Source: DASXQK01 sp963757155
GTDB lineage: Bacteria; Pseudomonadota; Alphaproteobacteria; Dongiales; Dongiaceae
Direction of reading: 5' to 3'
Length of the DNA: 64,000 nucleotides
NCBI GenBank assembly: GCA_963757155.1
Contig: CAVWQS010000012.1
Coordinates: 62,001 to 126,000 of the forward strand
Made by a program: the position numbers and the translations under genes. Each line of letters begins with the position of its first letter. Within the stretch, counting starts at the first letter, position 1. Under the pieces are notes generated by a model. It made no database searches and was not told where the DNA came from. It saw only the letters and a program-made list of their open reading frames with translations. Shown here piece after piece: positions 55,444-63,547 of this stretch.

Positions 55444-57293
55444 CGGCAAACCTCGCGCCGTTGCTCACCGTACGCGATCTCAAGATCTGGGCCCAGGACG
55501 GCGCGCGGCGGCGGATCATCACGACCGGCACCGATCTGACGCTGGGCCGCGGCGAGACCATCGCCATCGTCGGCGAATCCGGCTCGGGCAAGTCGTTGAC
55601 CGCCAAGGCCATCGGCCGGCTGCTGCCGCCGGGGGTGGCGGCCTCGGGCGAGATCCGCTTCGACGGCATCGATGTGATGGCGATGACGGCGCGCGACCTC
55701 CTGCGCTTGCGGGGCCGGCGGCTTTCCCTGCTGCTGCAGGACCCCTTCACCATGATGAACCCGCTGCTGCGCTGCGGGGCGCATATCGAGGAGATGCTGC
55801 GCGACCGGCCCGAATTCGCGGGCCGGGGTGCCCGCGCTGACGAGGTGCGCCGGCGGCTGGAGGAGGTGGGAATCTCCGCCGAAGACGTCGCCCATCGCCT
55901 GCCCTTCCAACTCTCCGGCGGCATGGCCCAGCGCGTCGCCTTGGCCGCGGCTTTGGCCCGCGATCCCGAGTTGCTTATTGCGGATGAGCCTTCGACGGCG
56001 CTGGACGTCACCACCCAGGCCGAGATCATGCGACTGCTGAAGCGGGTGCAGGCGAGCCGCGGCATGAGCCTGATCCTGATCACCCATGATCTGCGCCTGG
56101 CCTTCTCGACCTGCGACCGGATCCATGTGCTCTATGCCGGCGCGCTGCTCGAGGTCGGTGCCACCGGCGACGTCGAGCGCGATCCCCTCCATCCCTACAG
56201 CCTCGGCCTCCTGCTGTCGGAGCCGCCGGCGAGCCGGCGGGTGCCGCGGCTGATCGCCATCCGCGGCGCCGTGCCCAAGGCCGAGGATGTCATGGGGATC
56301 TGCCCCTTCGCCCCGCGCTGCGACTGGGCCGAGGAGCGTTGCCGGGTGGGGACCCCGCCGTTGGTCGAGCAGTCGCCCGGCCGCCTCGGCGCCTGTCTCC
56401 GCCGCGAGGAGATCGCCGATGAGATGCGGGCGCTGCGCCATCGCGCGCTGGATGACGAAGCCCCGGTTCCCGCCCTCCCCAGCGGTCCCGCGCCGATCAT
56501 CCGCACCACCGGGCTGGAAAAGACCTTCCATGGCCGCGGCGGCCGGCCGGTCCGCGCGCTGAAGGGCGTGGCCATCGAGGTGGCACCGGGCGAGAGCGTC
56601 GGCCTCGTGGGGGAATCCGGCTCGGGCAAGACCACGCTCGGCCGTTGCCTCGTCGGGCTGGAGACGCCGGGCGCCGGCAGCATCGAGATCGACGGCATCC
56701 AGGCCGCCGATTTCGCCGCGCTGGCGGCACGCGACCGGATACGGCTGCGGCGCAGCATCCAGATGGTGTTCCAGGATCCCTATTCGACCCTGAACCCGAA
56801 GCACAGCGTACGGCGGTGCCTGTTCGAAGCGATCCGCGCCGGCGATGCTGCGGCGGCCGCCGACAAGGGGCTCGTCGACAAGCGGATCCAGGATTTGCTG
56901 CGCGAGGTCGGCCTTCCCGGCACCTATGCCGATCGCCGCCCCGCCTCGCTCTCGGGCGGCGAGCGCCAGCGCGTGGCCATCGCCCGGGCGCTCGCGGTCA
57001 ATCCGCGGATCCTGGTCTGCGACGAGCCCGTCTCCGCCCTCGACGTCTCCGTCCAGGCCCAGATCCTGAATCTTTTCAAGCGGCTGCAGGACGAGCTCGG
57101 TCTCTCCTATCTCTTCATCACCCACGATCTCGCCGTGGTGCGCCAGGTGGTGGAGCGGGTCTATGTGCTCTATCTCGGGGAGATCGTCGAGCATGGCCCG
57201 ACGGAAGAGATCATGACCCGGCCGCAGCATCCCTATACCCGCCGTCTCATCGATTCGATTCCGCGGTCGGCCAGTCAATCGGCCTCGGCCTGA
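55431..57293 (+). CDS. Fused dipeptide ABC ATPase (DppD-DppF-like)
   Basis: 620 residues with two complete ABC domains. First: Walker A GESGSGKS (48-55), signature LSGGMAQRVALAAAL, Walker B LLIADEPSTALD, then the oligopeptide-type Cys region (CPFAPRCDWAEERC). Second: Walker A GESGSGKTT (about 393-401), signature LSGGERQRVAIARAL, Walker B ILVCDEPVSALD. The two ATPases that are often separate genes are joined here by about 60 residues. ATG 55431 or GTG 55440; both overlap the DppC stop. Confidence 0.93.
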   Translation: MGQVTANLAPLLTVRDLKIWAQDGARRRIITTGTDLTLGRGETIAIVGESGSGKSLTAKAIGRLLPPGVAASGEIRFDGIDVMAMTARDLLRLRGRRLSLLLQDPFTMMNPLLRCGAHIEEMLRDRPEFAGRGARADEVRRRLEEVGISAEDVAHRLPFQLSGGMAQRVALAAALARDPELLIADEPSTALDVTTQAEIMRLLKRVQASRGMSLILITHDLRLAFSTCDRIHVLYAGALLEVGATGDVERDPLHPYSLGLLLSEPPASRRVPRLIAIRGAVPKAEDVMGICPFAPRCDWAEERCRVGTPPLVEQSPGRLGACLRREEIADEMRALRHRALDDEAPVPALPSGPAPIIRTTGLEKTFHGRGGRPVRALKGVAIEVAPGESVGLVGESGSGKTTLGRCLVGLETPGAGSIEIDGIQAADFAALAARDRIRLRRSIQMVFQDPYSTLNPKHSVRRCLFEAIRAGDAAAAADKGLVDKRIQDLLREVGLPGTYADRRPASLSGGERQRVAIARALAVNPRILVCDEPVSALDVSVQAQILNLFKRLQDELGLSYLFITHDLAVVRQVVERVYVLYLGEIVEHGPTEEIMTRPQHPYTRRLIDSIPRSASQSASA

Positions 57294-57372
57294 CGCCGGC
57301 GGCTCTCAATTTTCTTGCCTCCGGACTCGCGCGGCGTTAAGCCAATTCCAGCAGCGCGTCGAAGGAATCACC

Positions 57373-58047
57373 ATGCGTGAGATCGTCCTCGATACCGAGA
57401 CCACGGGCCTCGATCCGGCCTCGGGCCATCGCCTGGTCGAGATCGCCTGCCTCGAGCTGGTGAACCATCTGCCCAGCGGCCGGCATTTCCAGCGCTATCT
57501 GAATCCCGATCGCGACATGCCCGAGGATGCCTTCGCGGTGCATGGGCTCTCGGCCGTCTTCCTCGCCGACAAGCCGCGCTTCCACGAGGTGGCCCAGGAT
57601 CTGCTCGCCTTCATCGATGGGGCGCCGCTGGTCATCCACAATGCCGAGTTCGACATGCGCTTCCTCAATGCCGAGCTGGCGCAGGCCGGGCTGGCGGCGC
57701 TGGAAGGATCGCTCGCCGTCGATACGCTGCAGATGGCCCGGCGCAAATTCCCCGGCGCCCCTGCCAGCCTGGATGCTCTCTGCCGGCGCTTCAGCATCGA
57801 CAATTCCGCCCGCAGCCTGCATGGCGCGCTCCTCGATGCCGAGCTCCTGGCCGAGGTCTATCTCGAGCTGATCGGCGGCCGCCAGGCGGGCTTCGATCTG
57901 GTGCAGGCCGAGGTCATGGCGGCTGCGGCCGTTGCCGCCGCCGCCGGCCCCGCCCGCCCGCCGCGGCCCCATACGGCCACGCTGGAAGAGCTCGCCGCCC
58001 ATGCCGCCATGCTCGATGTGATGAAGCAGCCGCTCTGGCGGATGTAG
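57373..58047 (+). CDS. dnaQ: DNA polymerase III epsilon subunit (3'-5' exonuclease)
   Basis: 224 residues. DEDDh proofreading motifs: ExoI VLDTETTGLDP (D7, E9), ExoII IHNAEFDMRFL, ExoIII HGALLDAELLAEVYLEL. The C-terminal helical tail that binds the polymerase alpha subunit ends AMLDVMKQPLWRM. Back in core gene order after the peptide island; convergent with secB, with a palindromic repeat between them. Confidence 0.95.
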   Translation: MREIVLDTETTGLDPASGHRLVEIACLELVNHLPSGRHFQRYLNPDRDMPEDAFAVHGLSAVFLADKPRFHEVAQDLLAFIDGAPLVIHNAEFDMRFLNAELAQAGLAALEGSLAVDTLQMARRKFPGAPASLDALCRRFSIDNSARSLHGALLDAELLAEVYLELIGGRQAGFDLVQAEVMAAAAVAAAAGPARPPRPHTATLEELAAHAAMLDVMKQPLWRM

Positions 58048-58129
58048 AGCTGGGGCCGGCGCAGTAAAGCGTCCCCCTCCTTGCTGGGGAGGGCGATCGC
58101 AGGTGGGATACTGGCACAGCTTTTTTCGC

Positions 58130-58207
58130 CGTCATTCCCGCGAAAGCGGGAATCCAGGGCAAGCGACGAACCCTCGGCCCTGGATTCCCGCTTTCGCGGG
58201 AATGACG
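58130..58207. repeat. Palindromic intergenic repeat, copy 4
   Basis: CGTCATTCCCGCGAAAGCGG (58130-58149) and its reverse complement (58188-58207), with inner CCAGGG...CCCTGG arms. The tail GGTAGAGCGAGG resembles the tail of copies 1 and 3. It separates convergent dnaQ and secB and may terminate both. Confidence 0.88.
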
Positions 58208-58270
58208 GTGGGGTAGAGCGAGGTTTGAGGTCGTCAGACGCGATTGCCGTGCCTTGGGGGAAGGGGAAGA

Positions 58271-58771
58271 TTAGGCGTTGGTGAGAGTGGCCCCGCCGCT
58301 CTCCGCCTCGCGCCGCTTCATCTGCTCGCGGAACACGGCCAGGAAATCGATGGGGTTCAGCATCACCGGGGGATAGCCGCCGTCATGGGTGGCCTTGGCC
58401 AGGATCTCGCGGGCGAAGGGGAAGAGCATGCGCGGGGCCTCGATCATCAGCAGCGGGGTCACATGCTCCTCGGGAACGCCGGTGACGTCGAAGAGGCCGG
58501 CATATTCGAGCTCGACGAGATAGACCGTTTCCTGCTCCCGCTGGGCGGAGATGCCGAGCACCAGGCTGACCTCATATTGCATGGGGGCGATGGTGCGGGC
58601 GCGCACGTCCAGGCTGAGCTGGGCGCGGGGCACCTCGCCGCGCAGCATATGCACCATGGGCGCGCCCGGATTCTCGAAGGAAAGGTCCTTCAGATATTGG
58701 GTCAGCAGCTTCAGCGGGGGCGTCGGCGTCCCCGTGCCGTCGGCGAGCCCGTTCGTCGTCACATCGGTCAT
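58271..58771 (-). CDS. secB: Protein-export chaperone SecB
   Basis: 166 residues. Conserved KLLTQYLKDLSFENPGAP and YEVSLVLGISAQREQETVYLVELEYAGLFDV, then EAPRMLFPFAREILAKATHDGGYPPVMLNPIDFLAVF. Tetrameric cytoplasmic chaperone delivering unfolded preproteins, such as the porins of this window, to SecA. The neighbourhood with dnaQ and the Tim44-like gene is standard in alphaproteobacteria. Confidence 0.97.
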   Translation of the reverse strand: MTDVTTNGLADGTGTPTPPLKLLTQYLKDLSFENPGAPMVHMLRGEVPRAQLSLDVRARTIAPMQYEVSLVLGISAQREQETVYLVELEYAGLFDVTGVPEEHVTPLLMIEAPRMLFPFAREILAKATHDGGYPPVMLNPIDFLAVFREQMKRREAESGGATLTNA

Positions 58772-58827
58772 GGAATCGTCCTGGTCAGTCTAGGGAAAGC
58801 AGGCCGTGAAAATCGGGCCCCTGGCTA

Positions 58828-59403
58828 TCACGTTCGCCGGGGCTCCGCCAGATCGCTTGCCGTCAGATCCTTGGCTTCGCCGCTATGGGGATCGAAGCGC
58901 AGCAGATGGCCGTTGGGCACGCGCAGGCCCGTGAGCGCCCGGATAAAGCCCCAATGGCTGACGATGGCGGTACGCGGCCAGAGGGGATCGCCGGCCATGG
59001 CGCGGCGGAAGGCCTGGGCGCGCGCCGAGAGCCCTTCCTCGGTCTCATCGAGATCCGGCCACCAGCGCTCCTCCAGATGGGCGAAATCCAGCCCGGGCCA
59101 GCGCGCCGCCAGGGCCGAGCGGGGCGACCCGATGTCGCAGTGGAACAGGCAATGCTCGCGCACCAGGAGATGGACCTCGATGGGCAGGCCGAGCTCGCCG
59201 GCGACGATCTCCGCCGTCTCCAGGGCCCTGGTATAGGGGCTGGCGATCAGCCGCTCGACGGGATGGGCCGCCAGGGCCAATGCTGCGGCCCGGGCCTGGC
59301 GCTTGCCCTCCTCGGTCAGCCGGGGATCGGGGATGCCGGGATCCACCCGCGTGGCGTTGAAGGCGGCATTGAACTCGGACTGGCCGTGGCGCAGGAGGAT
59401 CAT
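58828..59403 (-). CDS. Histidine phosphatase (phosphoglycerate-mutase-like) family protein
   Basis: 191 residues. The catalytic RHG motif is at the very start (MILLRHGQSEFNA, H6). TEEGKRQARAAALAL and ASPYTRALETAEIV are phosphate-pocket segments, and the second His is in IVSHWGFIRAL. ATG 59401-59403 was preferred over a TTG 39 bp upstream because the fold starts here. Substrate unknown. Divergent from the Tim44-like gene. Confidence 0.92.
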   Translation of the reverse strand: MILLRHGQSEFNAAFNATRVDPGIPDPRLTEEGKRQARAAALALAAHPVERLIASPYTRALETAEIVAGELGLPIEVHLLVREHCLFHCDIGSPRSALAARWPGLDFAHLEERWWPDLDETEEGLSARAQAFRRAMAGDPLWPRTAIVSHWGFIRALTGLRVPNGHLLRFDPHSGEAKDLTASDLAEPRRT

Positions 59404-59594
59404 GGCGATACCTGGATCGGTCGAGGCCAGAGGAGGCGGCAAGCCGGGCGAATCGGAGCGGCTTGCCCTTCGGCCGGCAATTCCCTATGTAAGGTCGGTT
59501 AGCGGCCACCATCTAGCGCAACCATGCGGCGCGGTCCAGCCAGCCGGCTGTCGCCAAGGTGGCCGCCGATCGCGCGGAACTGATCCGGGGACCC

Positions 59595-60278
59595 ATGGGC
59601 GGCGGCGGTTTTCAATATCTGGATCTGATCTTCTTCGGCATCGTTGCCGTGTTCGTGATCTTGCGCCTGCGCAGCGTGCTGGGCAAACGCACCGGCAATG
59701 AGCGCCGCCGCGACCCCTTCGCCAGCGCCCCGGCCAAGGATCAGCCCGTGGCTGCCCGCGCACCCAATGCGCCGATGCCCGATATCGCCGCCAAGCCGGC
59801 CATCGGCGGGCCGATCGTGGGCGCGCCGGTCGCCACCGGCGTGGCGCGCATCCGCGCCGCCGATCCCAATTTCGACGAAGGCCATTTCATCGCCGGCGCC
59901 CGGGCCGCCTTCGAGATGATCGTCGGCGCCTATGCGGCGGGCGATGCCGGGGCGCTGCGGCCCCTGCTCAGCGACGAGGTCTTCGCCAATTTCAACCGGG
60001 CGATCGAGGAGCGGCAGAAGAACGGCCATACCCTCTCCACCACCCTGGTGGGAATCCGCTCGGCGGAGATCATCGAGGCCGATCTGCAGAACCGCAATGC
60101 CGTGGTCACGGTCAAGATCGTCTCGGACCAGATCAACGTGACCCGCGACGGCGAGGGCAAGGTGGTGGAAGGCGATCCGGCAGCCGTCACCGCCGTCACC
60201 GACATCTGGACCTTCTCGCGCAATACAAGGGCGCGAGACCCCAACTGGGCCCTGGTCGCCACCCGCAGCCCGAACTGA
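59595..60278 (+). CDS. Tim44/TimA-like domain protein
   Basis: 227 residues. It opens with one membrane anchor, GGGFQYLDLIFFGIVAVFVILRLRSVLGKRTG, a proline/alanine linker, then the Tim44 (NTF2-like) domain from about 85 (FIAGARAAFEMIVGAYAAGDAGALRPLLSDEVF). ATG 59595 gives the family-typical start; a GTG 36 bp upstream is possible. In alphaproteobacteria this gene sits between secB and mltA. The mitochondrial homologue tethers Hsp70 at the inner-membrane translocase; the bacterial role is unclear. Confidence 0.92.
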   Translation: MGGGGFQYLDLIFFGIVAVFVILRLRSVLGKRTGNERRRDPFASAPAKDQPVAARAPNAPMPDIAAKPAIGGPIVGAPVATGVARIRAADPNFDEGHFIAGARAAFEMIVGAYAAGDAGALRPLLSDEVFANFNRAIEERQKNGHTLSTTLVGIRSAEIIEADLQNRNAVVTVKIVSDQINVTRDGEGKVVEGDPAAVTAVTDIWTFSRNTRARDPNWALVATRSPN

Positions 60279-60288
60279 CCGCCCGAGG

Positions 60289-62313
60289 ATGGGCCGCTTC
60301 CTGGGCGCCCTGCTGCTGCTGGCGGGCCTGAGCGCCTGCGCCTCCTCGACCCCCTCCCCCCCATCGACCGCGCCATCGCTCCCCGCATCCTCTGCCGGCG
60401 CTGCCCTCCGGCTGGAGCCTGTCGCCTTTGGCGAGATTCCCGGCTGGGAGGCGGATGACCAGGGGGCGGCACTGGCGGCCTTCCGCCAGAGCTGCCGGAA
60501 GATCCTTGCCTTGGCGCCCTCGGCCGCCCTGGGCCCGGCCGCGGTCGGGGGCCGTGCGGCGGATTGGCAGGCCGCCTGCCGCCGGGCCGCCCTGCTGCCC
60601 GCCGGCGACGACAGCGCCGCCCGCGCCTTCTTCGAGGGCGCCTTCCGGGCCTATGCCCTCAGCGACGGCGGCGGCGGCCAGGGCTTCTTCACCGGCTACT
60701 ACCTGCCCCGGGTCGCCGGTTCCCGCCGGGCTCAGCCCGGCTATGCCGTGCCCCTCTATCGCAAGCCCCCGGATCCCGCCGCCTTTAGCCGGGCCGAGAT
60801 CGACGCGGGCGCCTTGGCCGGGCGCGGCCTGGAGCTGGTCTGGCTCGCCAGCCCCATCGACGCCTTCTTCGTCTCCGTCCAGGGCTCGGCGGAGATCGCC
60901 CTTCCCGATGGAAAGGGCATGCGCATCGGGGTCGCCGCGACCAATGGCCGGGGCTATGTCGCCATCGGCCGGATCCTGATCGAGCGCGGCGAGATCCCTG
61001 CCGAGCAGATGTCGCTGCAGACCCTCAGGGCCTGGCTCCTGGCCCATCCGGGCGAGGCCCAGGCGCTGATGGAGCAGAACCCGCGCTATGTCTTCTTCCG
61101 CGAGCTGCCGGGCGCCGACACCATCGGCAGCCAGGGTGCCCCCCTCACGCCGGGACGCAGCCTGGCGGTGGATCCGGCCTTCCTGCCTTTGGGCGCCCCG
61201 ATCTATGTCGAGACCACCGATGGCCAGGGCAACGGGATGCACCGCCTGATGGTGGCCCAGGACACGGGCGGCGCCATCAAGGGGCCGCTGCGGGCCGATG
61301 TCTATTGGGGCGGCGGGCCCGAGGCCGAGGCCCTGGCGGGGCCGATGAAATCCCCCGGCCGGCTGTTCCTGCTGTTGCCCATCGGCGTGACGCCTGCCGC
61401 CGTGAGCAAGCGCCGGCCGCGGGAAGATGAGAGCGCCCTCTGGCGGGCGGCCATGGGGGATGTCCGCCCGCTGAGGAAAAAGGGGCCCGACCGGGCCCTG
61501 CCGCCGCCCAAACCCGTGCCGCTGGAGCCCGCCGCACCCAAGCCCAAGCCGCGGCCCAAGCCCCGGCCGGCGGCGCCACCGCCGGCGCCGGCACGGCTGG
61601 TGCTCCCGCCGCCCGAGCTCGAGCATGGCAAGGCGACGGGGATCGACCGCCGCTCCTCGGACCGGCTCCGGCGCGGCCGGCTTGCCATCGACGGCCGCCT
61701 CGATCTCCATGGCATGACCCAGGCTGCGGCCTCGGTGCGGCTGGAGGAATTCCTCGCCCGGGCGCAATCGGCCGGCAAGCGCTGCGTCCTGGTGATCACC
61801 GGAAAAGGGCTGGCCGGCGGGGGCATCTTGCGCGAGCAGGTGCCGCGCTGGCTGAACCAATCGCCCAACCGCGGCCGGGTTCTTGCCTTCGATTATGCCC
61901 AGGCCCAGCATGGCGGCATGGGTGCGCTCTATGTGCTGCTGAAGCGCCGGCGGGACGCTATGACGCCCTTCGGCCGGCGCCTGCGCGAGCTGCGCCGCGA
62001 GCGCGGCCGGCGCCTGAAGGATATGGCCCAGGCGCTGGGCGTCTCCGAGGCCTATCTCTCGGCGCTGGAGCATGGCCATCGCGGCCGGCCGGGCGGCGGC
62101 TTCGTGCAGCAGGTCTCGGCCTATTTCAATCTCGCCTGGGACGATGTGGACGAGCTGCGGCGCCTGGCCGAGCTCTCCCATCCCCGCGTGGTGGTGGACA
62201 CATCCGGCCTCGATCCGCTCGCGACGGAACTCGCCAATCGCCTGGCCGAGACCATCGCGGGGCTGGACCCTGAGACGTTGAAGGATTTGCTGGCGCGGCT
62301 GGAGAAGCCGTGA
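60289..62313 (+). CDS. MltA - Smr - XRE three-part open frame (probably three genes read as one)
   Basis: 674 codons without a stop. Residues 1-371: MltA lytic transglycosylase lipoprotein (lipobox LAGLSAC; catalytic D325 in AQDTGGAIKG; SACASS after the signal). Residues 372-557, from GTG 61402: Smr protein (SKRRPREDESALWRA, Pro-rich linker, LDLHGMTQAAASVRLEEFL). Residues 558-674, from ATG 61960: XRE-type regulator (MTPFGRRLRELRRERG, HTH AQALGVSEAYLSALEHG). In relatives these are three adjacent genes. Both internal starts sit in GTGA/ATGA overlap contexts, but the preceding frame misses the stop. An exported enzyme fused to two cytoplasmic nucleic-acid-binding domains is implausible, so small indels near the junctions are suspected. 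Confidence 0.85.
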   Translation: MGRFLGALLLLAGLSACASSTPSPPSTAPSLPASSAGAALRLEPVAFGEIPGWEADDQGAALAAFRQSCRKILALAPSAALGPAAVGGRAADWQAACRRAALLPAGDDSAARAFFEGAFRAYALSDGGGGQGFFTGYYLPRVAGSRRAQPGYAVPLYRKPPDPAAFSRAEIDAGALAGRGLELVWLASPIDAFFVSVQGSAEIALPDGKGMRIGVAATNGRGYVAIGRILIERGEIPAEQMSLQTLRAWLLAHPGEAQALMEQNPRYVFFRELPGADTIGSQGAPLTPGRSLAVDPAFLPLGAPIYVETTDGQGNGMHRLMVAQDTGGAIKGPLRADVYWGGGPEAEALAGPMKSPGRLFLLLPIGVTPAAVSKRRPREDESALWRAAMGDVRPLRKKGPDRALPPPKPVPLEPAAPKPKPRPKPRPAAPPPAPARLVLPPPELEHGKATGIDRRSSDRLRRGRLAIDGRLDLHGMTQAAASVRLEEFLARAQSAGKRCVLVITGKGLAGGGILREQVPRWLNQSPNRGRVLAFDYAQAQHGGMGALYVLLKRRRDAMTPFGRRLRELRRERGRRLKDMAQALGVSEAYLSALEHGHRGRPGGGFVQQVSAYFNLAWDDVDELRRLAELSHPRVVVDTSGLDPLATELANRLAETIAGLDPETLKDLLARLEKP

Positions 62314-62335
62314 ATTCCTTGTGATTTTCCTGTGT

Positions 62336-62419
62336 CGTCATCCCGGCGAAAGCCGGGATCGGGGCGTGCGGCAAACTGCTGATCATGTGGCCCCTGGACC
62401 CGGCTTTCGCCGGGTGACG
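62336..62419. repeat. Palindromic intergenic repeat, copy 5
   Basis: CGTCATCCCGGCGAAAGCCG on the left and CCGGCTTTCGCCGGGTGACG on the right, with the inner CCCCTGGACC partly degenerate. It lies between the XRE module and the convergent small gene. Confidence 0.85.
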
Positions 62420-62428
62420 GAGAGGGGT

Positions 62429-62686
62429 CTACGTCCGCCCGGCGTCCTGGCGGGCCATCCAGCGGCCGACGGAATTGACCAAGCCTTCGTAATCCTGCTC
62501 CAGCGCGCCGACGTCCTCATCCTTTCCGGCATCGAGGCGTTGGCGCATCTCGTCATAGCGCCGGCGCGCCTGAAGGACTTCGGCCGAGATCTCGGGATCG
62601 GCCACACGCCGCTCCAGCTCGCCCAGCCTTTGGCCGAGCTCGGCGACGCGCCGGCGGAATTCCGCTTGCGAGAGACGAACTTTCAT
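62429..62686 (-). CDS. Small helical protein of unknown function
   Basis: 85 residues, Arg/Glu-rich and probably all helical with a coiled coil (FRRRVAELGQRLGELERRV, then VLQARRRYDEMRQRL). ATG at 62684-62686 is chosen since upstream in-frame ATGs lack a ribosome site. It ends with LVNSVGRWMARQDAG. No family assigned. Confidence 0.65.
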   Translation of the reverse strand: MKVRLSQAEFRRRVAELGQRLGELERRVADPEISAEVLQARRRYDEMRQRLDAGKDEDVGALEQDYEGLVNSVGRWMARQDAGRT

Positions 62687-62752
62687 GGGGTCCTCCGCCA
62701 TCCTGTCCACCTATCTCAACGACAGGCGGGGACCAGGGTTCCGCGGGGAGGC

Positions 62753-63532
62753 TTAGAGCTCCGTCCCCACGGTCACGGTCATGCCGCCGTCGACCGTCAG
62801 CACATGGCCGTTGACATAGGAGGAGGCGGTACTGGCAAGGAAGACCGTGGGGCCGACCAGCTCCTCCGGCTGGCCCCAGCGATGCAGCGGCGTGCGGCCG
62901 CGCACCATGCCGTCGAATTTGGCATTGCTCAGCAGAGGGGCCGTGATGTCGGTGGCGAAGAAGCCCGGCGCGATGGCGTTGCAGAGAATGCCCTGGGGCC
63001 CGAGCTCGGCGGCGAGCGAACGCGTCAGCGACAGGAGGCCGCCCTTGGCCGCGGCATAGGCCGCGATCTCGGCCCGGCCGACGAGGCCGATGGCCGAGGC
63101 GATCATGATGATCCGCCCCCCGCTCGGCGTCTGCTTCATCATGATCGCAGCACCCAGCTGGGCGAGGTGGAAGCAGGCGGTGAGGTCGATATCGATGATG
63201 CGCTGCCAGTCCGCCGCCGTGACCTCGAGCACCGGCTGGCGCTTGGTGACCCCGGCATTGTTGACCAGGATGTCGAGCCGGCCGAGATCGCGTTCGATCT
63301 TCGCGAAGGCCGCGGCGGCCGCGGCGCGATCGGTGACGTCGAAGGGGGCGGCGCTGGCTTTCAGCCCGGCCGCCGTCAGCTCCTCGACCCGGGCCGCCAC
63401 GCCCTCGGGCTTGGTGCCGTTGATCGCCACATGGGCGCCGGCCTCGGCCAGGCCGCGGGCAATGCTCCAGCCCAGGCTGCGGGTCGATCCGGTGACCAGG
63501 GCGACCCGCCCCGTGAGAGAGAAAAGCCCCAT
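62753..63532 (-). CDS. Short-chain dehydrogenase (gluconate 5-dehydrogenase-like)
   Basis: 259 residues. Cofactor motif ALVTGSTRSLGWSIARGLAE, NNAGVTKRQP, and the catalytic Ser-Tyr-Lys in IASAIGLVGRAEIAAYAAAKGG. The C-terminal YVNGHVLTVDGGMTVTV is shared with sugar-acid dehydrogenases. NAD(P)-dependent oxidoreduction of an alcohol/ketone pair, exact substrate unknown. 15 bp after hslU on the same strand. Confidence 0.9.
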   Translation of the reverse strand: MGLFSLTGRVALVTGSTRSLGWSIARGLAEAGAHVAINGTKPEGVAARVEELTAAGLKASAAPFDVTDRAAAAAAFAKIERDLGRLDILVNNAGVTKRQPVLEVTAADWQRIIDIDLTACFHLAQLGAAIMMKQTPSGGRIIMIASAIGLVGRAEIAAYAAAKGGLLSLTRSLAAELGPQGILCNAIAPGFFATDITAPLLSNAKFDGMVRGRTPLHRWGQPEELVGPTVFLASTASSYVNGHVLTVDGGMTVTVGTEL

Positions 63533-63547
63533 CCGGTCCTGCCGTAT

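Noticed and set aside
55215..57278. 687-codon frame antisense to the fused ABC ATPase
   Set aside because: Sense strand has two complete sets of ABC motifs; the antisense translation is featureless.
60196..62181. 661-codon frame antisense to mltA/smr
   Set aside because: Shadow of GC-rich coding sequence; no recognizable domain.
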